Below, one piece after another: positions 1 through 4,416 of a DNA stretch of 14,665 nucleotides. Location: positions 1 through 14,665 of the forward strand of contig CAKRXU010000052.1 in NCBI GenBank assembly GCA_934424575.1, written 5' to 3'. Below the pieces are notes generated by a model that saw nothing but the letters and a program-made list of their open reading frames with translations, searched no databases and had not been told where the DNA came from. The translations under genes were made by a program, and so were the position numbers. How positions within the stretch are numbered: position 1 is the first letter of the stretch; each line of letters begins with the position of its first letter. Source of the stretch: an uncultured Blautia sp. Its GTDB lineage: Bacteria; Bacillota; Clostridia; Lachnospirales; Lachnospiraceae.

Positions 1-150
1 CTTCTTGCTCAATGGCTCTACTGAGCCAAGTATCTACAAGCTATCCTCGCGTGCCCCGCGATTTTTATTAGTCCGGTTACGGACTTTTTATTGTGCTGTC
101 ATGCACATTCTGCAAAGATTCTTTTTCCCTCATTCATGATGTTCACTGCT
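1..150 (-). ncRNA. Candidate omega-RNA (reRNA) scaffold of the IS200/IS605 element, 5' part only
   Basis: Read on the minus strand, the 3' end of tnpB and the DNA after it fold into consecutive hairpins: AGTCCG/CGGACT (70-75 with 80-85), CGCG/CGCG (48-51 with 57-60) and TGGCTC/GAGCCA (13-18 with 23-28). They are followed by GAGCAAGAAG at the window edge. TnpB-associated guide RNAs are known to derive from the tnpB 3' end plus the element's right end, and this is exactly that place. The guide portion and the right end lie beyond position 1, so the RNA is incomplete here. The 5' limit inside tnpB is a guess. What is seen is the hairpin series and its position; that it acts as an omega-RNA is inference from the family. 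Confidence 0.6.
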
Positions 151-1205
151 GCATTTACATCACGGTCCATTCTGTGTCCGCATTCACAGTAATAGATCCT
201 TTCAGATAAAGACAATTTTTCTTTTTTCTTTCCACATGCACTGCAAATCTTACTTGATGCAAAATAACGATCTACTTTTATCAGATACTTCCCGCGTTCC
301 TCCAGTTTATATTCCAGCATAGACAGAAACAGGCCATATCCATTATCATGTACGCCTTTTCCAAGATGAAATCCTCCTGCCATCCCTTTCAGATTCAGAT
401 CTTCCACGCATATTGCATCGAAGCTCTCGGCAAGACTGGCACTGAGTTTATGCTGAAAATCTTTTCTCTGATTTCGGATTTTTTCATGGCACAGTGCAAC
501 TCTTTTCTTCTGCTTCTTATAATTCTGACTGCCTTTCTGACATCTGGACAGCTTTCTCTGTTCCCGTGCAAGCTTTTTCTCTGTGTTCCGGTAGAACATC
601 GGATATTCGGCTCTTTCACCGGTAGAAAATACACACATTCCCTGCATCGCAAAATCGATCCCAATAAATTTTTCTGCCGGTCTTTTTTCTGCTGCTTGGT
701 TTTCACTGCAAAATAAAAGACTGGCAAAATATTTTCCGGATGGCTCCCTGCTGACTGTCACAGATTTCAGTTTCCATTTTTCTGATATCGGACGGTGAAG
801 CTTCATTCTGACAGCTGTCATCTTAGGCAGTTTCAAATAGTTCCCTTCCAGAAAGATATTTCCATTCACTACGTTTGTTGTATAAGATTTTCTTGACGAC
901 TTCTTTGATTTGAAACGCGGAAATCCTGCAGATGGTTCACGAAAAAACTTATGGAATGCGCTTTCCAGATGCATCTGTACATTTGCTAACGCCAATGAAT
1001 CCACCTCTTTCAGCCAGGGATATTCTTTCTTGTAACTGGCTGGTGTGTTCCTTAACATCTTTTTTTCTTTTTTATAATGTTCCATTTTATCTGCAAGCAT
1101 ACAGTTATAGATAAATCGGCTGCAGCCAATTGTTTTTTCTATTTGTACACGTTGTTCTGCATTTGGATAGATTCTTACTTTTACTGCCCGATTTATTTTT
1201 CTCAC
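99..1205 (-). CDS. tnpB: TnpB, RNA-guided nuclease of an IS200/IS605-type element (OrfB)
   Basis: 368 residues, near the usual TnpB length. The N-terminal helix-turn-helix region (about 1-60, with RIYPNAEQ and the CSRFIYN motif at 28-34) leads into a beta-rich central domain and a RuvC-like nuclease. RuvC residues are D184 in GIDFAMQ, E268 in CVEDLNLKGM, and the DRD motif at 347-349 before VNAAVNI. A four-cysteine zinc ribbon sits inside it (C321, C324, C340, C342). All catalytic positions are present, so the protein is probably active. TnpB proteins use an RNA from the element's right end to cut DNA next to a short TAM, which helps the element persist. The start codon is GTG at 1205, with AGG-rich sequence upstream. 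No tnpA is present between tnpB and the likely left end, so transposition would need TnpA supplied in trans. Family assignment is secure. Confidence 0.95.
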   Translation of the reverse strand: MRKINRAVKVRIYPNAEQRVQIEKTIGCSRFIYNCMLADKMEHYKKEKKMLRNTPASYKKEYPWLKEVDSLALANVQMHLESAFHKFFREPSAGFPRFKSKKSSRKSYTTNVVNGNIFLEGNYLKLPKMTAVRMKLHRPISEKWKLKSVTVSREPSGKYFASLLFCSENQAAEKRPAEKFIGIDFAMQGMCVFSTGERAEYPMFYRNTEKKLAREQRKLSRCQKGSQNYKKQKKRVALCHEKIRNQRKDFQHKLSASLAESFDAICVEDLNLKGMAGGFHLGKGVHDNGYGLFLSMLEYKLEERGKYLIKVDRYFASSKICSACGKKKEKLSLSERIYYCECGHRMDRDVNAAVNIMNEGKRIFAECA

Positions 1206-1266
1206 CTTATTCCTACCTGTTTACAAATGATTTCAATTGCTATTCCCGAACAATATGTTCTTTTTT

Positions 1267-1295
1267 ATTATAATACAAGTCATCTACAGGAACAA
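1267..1295 (-). promoter_or_regulatory. Promoter of tnpB
   Basis: On the minus strand TTGTTC (1295-1290) and TATAAT (1272-1267) are separated by 17 bases. This places the start of transcription near 1260, about 55 bases ahead of the tnpB GTG. The -10 box is a perfect sigma-A consensus. It lies inside the element, so tnpB carries its own promoter. Confidence 0.65.
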
Positions 1296-1325
1296 GTGTT
1301 TCCTTTTTTATTTATAAAATTCTTT

Positions 1326-1378
1326 TGAGCATTTATGCTCAGATCTACAATTCATCTCACTACCTGCAGAGGTAGGAG
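1326..1378. repeat. Two inverted repeats near the left end of the IS element
   Basis: TGAGCAT/ATGCTCA (1326-1332 with 1335-1341) and CTACC/GGTAG (1360-1364 with 1371-1375) form hairpins. The second extends with CTC/GAG (1356-1358, 1376-1378) past a one-base bulge. Ends of IS200/IS605 elements carry subterminal imperfect hairpins recognised as single strands by TnpA, so one of these is likely the left-end hairpin. If it is the outer one, the element would end near 1397, next to TTTAAC read on the minus strand (complement of 1398-1403), which could be the TAM. The boundary is not proven. Confidence 0.45.
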
Positions 1379-1625
1379 AATTCTTGTTATATATTATGTT
1401 AAACGGATCGGGGAATATGGTCAGGAAGAAGATGTGCATTTTATCCGCATCCGGCTCACCGAAAATGATCAATGGGTGAATCACAGGATCATGGAACTGA
1501 ACATGCCGGAGCGTATTATCATCGCCGTGATCCAGCGAAATCACAGGATCCTTGTTCCAAAGGGCGATACGGTCGTGCTTTATACGCAGACGTATATGGC
1601 AAATGCGGATGATCTGGAGATTTAA
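1335..1625 (+). pseudogene. 5'-truncated remnant: C-terminal RCK_C (TrkA-C) domain of an ion transporter
   Basis: A 96-codon open frame ends at TAA 1623-1625. From about residue 33 it reads like an RCK_C/TrkA-C regulatory domain: FIRIRLTENDQWVNHRIMEL, then MPERIIIAVIQRN, then ILVPKGDTVVL, matching the family pattern of a conserved proline-start loop and a PxGDTVL motif. Such domains bind small ligands and occur at the C terminus of CLC channels, cation/proton antiporters and Trk/Ktr subunits. No ribosome site precedes the frame. Its first 20 or so codons seem to be IS-end DNA, and nothing membrane-spanning remains. The parent gene therefore appears to have lost its 5' part at the IS boundary. 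A CLC-type parent is plausible but not shown. No product is expected unless an IS promoter reads through. Confidence 0.6.
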
Positions 1626-1636
1626 CAAATCTACTA

Positions 1637-1666
1637 TTGACGTTTTTCTAATTCTCATGCTACAAT
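1637..1666 (+). promoter_or_regulatory. Promoter upstream of the MATE gene
   Basis: TTGACG (1637-1642) and TACAAT (1661-1666) lie 18 bases apart, close to sigma-A consensus. Transcription would start near 1673 and give a leader of roughly 113 bases before the MATE start codon. The promoter lies just after the truncated RCK_C remnant and points away from it. Confidence 0.65.
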
Positions 1667-1672
1667 TCTTTC

Positions 1673-1755
1673 GTCCAAAACATAGTGTGGATTTTTCTGG
1701 CTAAACCATTTTTCGCCACACAATTATCCTTCGGGGTGATTGTGCGGCGTTTTTT
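1673..1755 (+). promoter_or_regulatory. Candidate attenuator leader with intrinsic terminator ahead of the MATE gene
   Basis: A 16-bp stem with one A-C mismatch and two or three G-T pairs (1714-1729 with 1734-1749) is closed by a TTCG tetraloop and followed at once by TTTTTT (1750-1755). This is a textbook intrinsic terminator, but it sits between the promoter and the gene. GTGTGG at 1685-1690 can pair perfectly with CCACAC at 1716-1721, the base of the terminator's 5' arm, with an inner TGG/CCA hairpin (1698-1700 with 1706-1708). The two folds exclude each other, as in terminator/antiterminator switches. The trigger is unknown; I do not recognise a named riboswitch class. The terminator could instead only block upstream transcription. 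Confidence 0.55.
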
Positions 1756-1785
1756 ATGTTTTAAATTTTATAAAGGAGGCTTATT

Positions 1786-3114
1786 ATGAATGACACATTT
1801 ATGAAAGAAAAACCGGTTTTCCCGCTGATTTTGTCGATGGCTCTACCTATGGTGATCTCTATGCTTGTGAATTCTCTGTACAACATTGTGGACAGCTTTT
1901 TCGTGGCACAGATCAGTGAAAATGCGATGACTGCACTGTCGCTTGTCTATCCGATTCAGAACTTTGCAAATGCGATCGCGATCGGATTTGGAATCGGGAT
2001 CAGTGCTCAGATCGCGATCTGTCTTGGTGCCGGAAACAAAGAAACTGCCAGCAAAGCGGCGACTCATGGGCTTGCATTATCTGCTCTGCACGGTATTCTT
2101 CTGACGATCGGATGCATCCTTGTGATGCCGGGATTTCTGGTGTTTTTTACTTCTGACACAGATGTTATCGACCTTGGGATCCGGTATTCCACGATCGTTT
2201 TTCTGTTTGCAACTATAAACACTACCAACCTTGCCTACGAAAAAATCTTCCAGGGTGTGGGCAAGATGAAGGTTACTATGATCGGGCTTATGGTCGGCTG
2301 TGTTTCTAATATTATACTTGATCCGCTGCTGATCTTTGGTGTGGGACCGTTCCCTGCAATGGGGATTGAAGGTGCTGCGATCGCAACTGGTCTGGGGCAG
2401 GTATTCAATCTTGTTTTCTATTTGATCGTCTACAAAATGCAGCCTCTCCAGGTCAGATTAAGCCGGAAATATTTACATCCGGACAGGGCTCTGATCGCAA
2501 GATTATACTCTGTTGGCATCCCGGGAGCACTGAATCTTGCGCTTCCATCTGTGCTTGTTTCTGCATTGAACGGACTCCTTGCGACCTACTCTCAGAGTTA
2601 TGTGGTGATTCTTGGAATCTACTATAAACTGCAGACGTTTCTCTATCTTCCGGCGAGCGGGATCGTGCAGGGAATGCGTCCTGTGATAGGATATAATTAT
2701 GGTGCCGGAGAGCGCAAAAGAGTGAAAAAAATCTACTATGTTACGCTTTGTATGAGTGGTGTGATCATGCTTGTTGGAACCATCATCTGTCTGACTGTTC
2801 CGGGGCAGCTTATGGGAATGTTTACTACGAATCCGGAGACAATTGCTGCCGGAAAAACGGCTCTTCGTATTATTTGTGCGGGATTTCTGGTTTCTTCTGT
2901 GTCTGTTACGGCATGTGGTGCGCTGGAAGGACTTGGAAGGGGGACTGCTTCTCTTGTTGTTTCGCTGTGTCGGTATTTGATCATAATTCTTCCTGCGGCT
3001 TTTATCCTTAGCCGCATCTTGGGAGCTGTGGGGGTATGGCATGCGTTTTGGATTGCGGAGGCGCTGACCGCTGGGGTGGCTTTCTTCATCAGCCAGAAGG
3101 TTATCGGGGTTTGA
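1786..3114 (+). CDS. MATE family efflux transporter
   Basis: 442 residues, the normal length for a 12-helix MATE (multidrug and toxic compound extrusion) transporter, with two MatE repeats at roughly 16-176 and 236-398. The N-terminal stretch PLILSMALPMVISMLVNSLY followed by NIVDSFFVAQ is the typical first-helix signature of the NorM/DinF-like branch found in Firmicutes. Such proteins sit in the plasma membrane and export cationic drugs, metabolites or dyes by exchange with Na+ or H+. The substrate cannot be told from sequence. The ATG at 1786 follows a strong AAAGGAGG site. The gene stands alone, with its own promoter and a leader carrying a terminator, so its expression may be set by attenuation. 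It is unrelated in function to the copper operon that follows. Confidence 0.93.
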   Translation: MNDTFMKEKPVFPLILSMALPMVISMLVNSLYNIVDSFFVAQISENAMTALSLVYPIQNFANAIAIGFGIGISAQIAICLGAGNKETASKAATHGLALSALHGILLTIGCILVMPGFLVFFTSDTDVIDLGIRYSTIVFLFATINTTNLAYEKIFQGVGKMKVTMIGLMVGCVSNIILDPLLIFGVGPFPAMGIEGAAIATGLGQVFNLVFYLIVYKMQPLQVRLSRKYLHPDRALIARLYSVGIPGALNLALPSVLVSALNGLLATYSQSYVVILGIYYKLQTFLYLPASGIVQGMRPVIGYNYGAGERKRVKKIYYVTLCMSGVIMLVGTIICLTVPGQLMGMFTTNPETIAAGKTALRIICAGFLVSSVSVTACGALEGLGRGTASLVVSLCRYLIIILPAAFILSRILGAVGVWHAFWIAEALTAGVAFFISQKVIGV

Positions 3115-3207
3115 TCCCCGGGCCCCGCAACCTTTTGCTCGCCTGGGCGAGGTTAGAACCGAGGGGACGTGGCCCGTCCCCTCAGGCACCCCTGGGCTTT
3201 TTTTGAG
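3105..3207 (+). repeat. GC-rich cluster of hairpins after the MATE gene, probable termination region
   Basis: Consecutive inverted repeats start inside the last codons of the MATE gene: CGGGG/CCCCG (3105-3109 with 3116-3120), CTCGC/GCGAG (3138-3142 with 3147-3151), GGTT/AACC (3151-3154 with 3157-3160), and a perfect 9-bp GAGGGGACG/CGTCCCCTC (3161-3169 with 3175-3183, loop TGGCC). A run of seven or more T follows at 3198-3204. The T-run is about 15 bases from the strongest stem, so this is not a classical terminator. The GC content contrasts sharply with the AT-rich DNA after it. It may be a dispersed palindromic (REP-like) element; only one copy lies in this window. Confidence 0.5.
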
Positions 3208-3248
3208 CTTTGGTGGAGACCCTGATTGTTTTGTGGGGGAGGTTTTTC

Positions 3249-3307
3249 TGTGTGGGGCCGGACTGTTGGTTGATAGATATATTTTTTGTATGGAGCCGGA
3301 CTGTTGG
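3249..3307. repeat. 21-bp imperfect direct repeat, two copies
   Basis: Positions 3249-3269 and 3287-3307 match at 19 of 21 bases (pattern TGTRTGGRGCCGGACTGTTGG), with starts 38 bases apart. They lie in the non-coding stretch between the hairpin cluster and the copper promoter. No function is apparent. They may be remnants of a local duplication or a binding-site pair. The rest of 3208-3390 is AT- and GT-rich, with no gene and no clear signal. Confidence 0.55.
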
Positions 3308-3397
3308 GAGAATAGTATCATATTGTTAATAACGTAGGTTTGAAGTTGGGTGATTCTTGTCTTTTTGATGGGGATCTATTTTTTTGTGGTTTTGGAC

Positions 3398-3426
3398 TTG
3401 ACAAATACCCTCGTGGGGTATATATT
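3398..3426 (+). promoter_or_regulatory. Promoter of the copper operon
   Basis: A perfect TTGACA (3398-3403) and TATATT (3421-3426) are 17 bases apart, an almost ideal sigma-A promoter. The spacer is filled by the first CsoR-type palindrome, so repressor binding would block RNA polymerase. The transcript would start near 3433 and includes the second palindrome. Confidence 0.88.
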
Positions 3427-3458
3427 ACAGGCATAGTAGATATACCCCGTGAGGGTAT
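3405..3458 (+). promoter_or_regulatory. Twin CsoR-type operators
   Basis: Two 17-bp palindromes occur: ATACCCTCGTGGGGTAT (3405-3421) and ATACCCCGTGAGGGTAT (3442-3458). The second is nearly the reverse complement of the first, differing only at the centre. G/C-tract palindromes flanked by AT or TA are the known type of site bound by copper-sensing CsoR tetramers. The first overlaps the promoter spacer and the second lies just after the expected transcription start. Together with the csoR gene directly downstream, this indicates autoregulation released by Cu(I). Confidence 0.82.
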
Positions 3459-3502
3459 TTTGGATATGTATTTTGAGTATATTTCAGAAAGGAAGTTGGT
3501 CT

Positions 3503-3832
3503 ATGGAGAATAATAATGATGTGACGAAGGCTCCTGTCTGTTCCTGTTGTTGTACGAAGCATACGGATCGGTCGGAGGCGGAGCGGAAGAAGCTGGTGAA
3601 TCGGCTGAAGCGTATTGAGGGGCAGATTCGGGGGATCATAGGAATGTTGGAGAATGATGCTTATTGTAATGACATCCTGATCCAGTCCGCTGCTGTCAAT
3701 GCCGCTGTCAATTCTTTTAATAAAGAGCTTCTTGCGAATCATATCCGTACCTGTGTGGCGCGTGACATCCGTGCCGGTAAGGATGAAACGATCGACGAGC
3801 TGGTTGCAACTCTGCAGAAACTGATGAAATAA
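3503..3832 (+). CDS. csoR: Copper-sensing transcriptional repressor CsoR
   Basis: 109 residues from the ATG at 3503, which follows AAAGGAAG at 3488-3495. An upstream in-frame ATG at 3449 lies inside an operator and lacks a ribosome site, so it is rejected. The DUF156/CsoR fold is clear: NRLKRIEGQIRGI at 33-45 on helix 1, then the Cu(I) ligand set C55 (in NDAYCND), H80 and C84 (in LLANHIRTC). This C-H-C set distinguishes copper CsoR from RcnR and FrmR. CsoR tetramers repress their operon until Cu(I) binds. An unusual feature is a Cys-rich N-terminal extension (C13, C15, C16, C17, H20) that could bind further metal. It is the first gene of an operon with two operators immediately ahead. Confidence 0.93.
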   Translation: MENNNDVTKAPVCSCCCTKHTDRSEAERKKLVNRLKRIEGQIRGIIGMLENDAYCNDILIQSAAVNAAVNSFNKELLANHIRTCVARDIRAGKDETIDELVATLQKLMK

Positions 3833-3833
3833 A

Positions 3834-3856
3834 TGTAGCTGTGAAATACAGCTGCA
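3834..3856 (+). other. Intra-operon hairpin between csoR and the 48-residue gene
   Basis: TGTAGCTGT and ACAGCTGCA (3834-3842 with 3848-3856, loop GAAAT) form a 9-bp stem with one G-T pair directly after the csoR stop codon. No T-run follows, so it is not a terminator. It may stabilise or separate parts of the transcript, for instance to set different levels for csoR and the genes after it. Confidence 0.45.
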
Positions 3857-3885
3857 AATCAATTTTGGAAAGGAGTTTTTCGCAC

Positions 3886-4032
3886 ATGAACCATTTAGGC
3901 GAATCATCTATGTATGGATTTGGTGCTTTTCTTGCAATTTATTTAGTAGGAATCACCATCTACGAAATTTACCTGTTTGTAAAGAAGAGATTAGACAAAC
4001 GCAAAAATGAAAAATTTATGGAGGAAGAATAA
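3886..4032 (+). CDS. 48-residue single-pass membrane peptide of the copper operon
   Basis: ATG 3886 follows AAAGGAG at 3869-3875 with good spacing. A longer in-frame reading from 3841 has no ribosome site and would begin in the hairpin. The product has a short polar N terminus (MNHLGESSMYG), one hydrophobic helix at about 12-31 ending in YEIYLFV, and a highly charged Lys/Arg/Glu tail. I do not recognise a family. There is no Cys; Met and His are present only at the N terminus. The gene ends 2 bases before the next start, and that gene's GGAGG site lies within its last codons, so translation is probably coupled. Its place between csoR and a tethered copper chaperone suggests a role in copper handling at the membrane. 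That is inference only. Confidence 0.7.
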   Translation: MNHLGESSMYGFGAFLAIYLVGITIYEIYLFVKKRLDKRKNEKFMEEE

Positions 4033-4034
4033 TC

Positions 4035-4403
4035 ATGAACGCTGCTGATATTATTATTTTACTGATCGTCATTGTCGCTATGATCTTTGCAGCGCGCAAA
4101 GCTGCAGGACATTTTAAAGGAGACTCTCTCTGCTGCGGAGGCGGCGGTGGAAATTCCAAGAAACCGAAGAAAAAATTCCTGGACGGCCCTGTCCTTGGAA
4201 CCAGGACGATCCGCATCGAAGGCATGCACTGCCAGCACTGCGTTGATTCTGTAACCAGTGCACTCAACGAAATCGACGGTGTAGTTGCAGAAGTTGACCT
4301 GAAAAAAGAAATTGCGACTGTTTCCTATGACCGCTCCATTTCTGACGGTGACCTTCGCGAAGCAGTAAAAAAAGCCGGCTTTACATGCCTGAGCATTTCA
4401 TAA
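4035..4403 (+). CDS. Membrane-tethered HMA-domain copper chaperone with Cys/Gly-rich linker
   Basis: 122 residues. A hydrophobic helix at 4-20 is followed by a positive segment and a CCGGGGG motif (C33, C34), the arrangement of FeoB-associated Cys-rich membrane proteins. After a Lys-rich linker comes a complete heavy-metal-associated domain at about 57-122, with the Cu(I) motif GMHCQHC (C66, C69) and the usual AVKKAGF near the end. HMA domains take up Cu(I) and pass it to CopA. Here the domain is anchored on the cytoplasmic face, so it could hand copper to the pump next to it. Spacing is 2 bases to the gene before and 13 bases to copA. The two-part architecture is visible; the transfer role is known for HMA proteins in general and inferred here. 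Confidence 0.85.
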   Translation: MNAADIIILLIVIVAMIFAARKAAGHFKGDSLCCGGGGGNSKKPKKKFLDGPVLGTRTIRIEGMHCQHCVDSVTSALNEIDGVVAEVDLKKEIATVSYDRSISDGDLREAVKKAGFTCLSIS

Positions 4404-4416
4404 GAGGAGGCACACA

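Noticed and set aside
1206..1340. Possible tnpA of the IS element
   Set aside because: The space between tnpB and the likely left end is only about 130-190 bases with no open frame of suitable length or Y1-transposase motif.
1686..1789. Possible 34-codon leader peptide from GTG 1686 ending in TGA that overlaps the MATE start
   Set aside because: There is no ribosome site ahead of the GTG, and an open frame this short is expected by chance. The RNA fold explains the region better.
3449..3502. Longer N terminus for CsoR from ATG 3449
   Set aside because: It starts inside the second operator, lacks a ribosome site, and the added residues are unlike the family.
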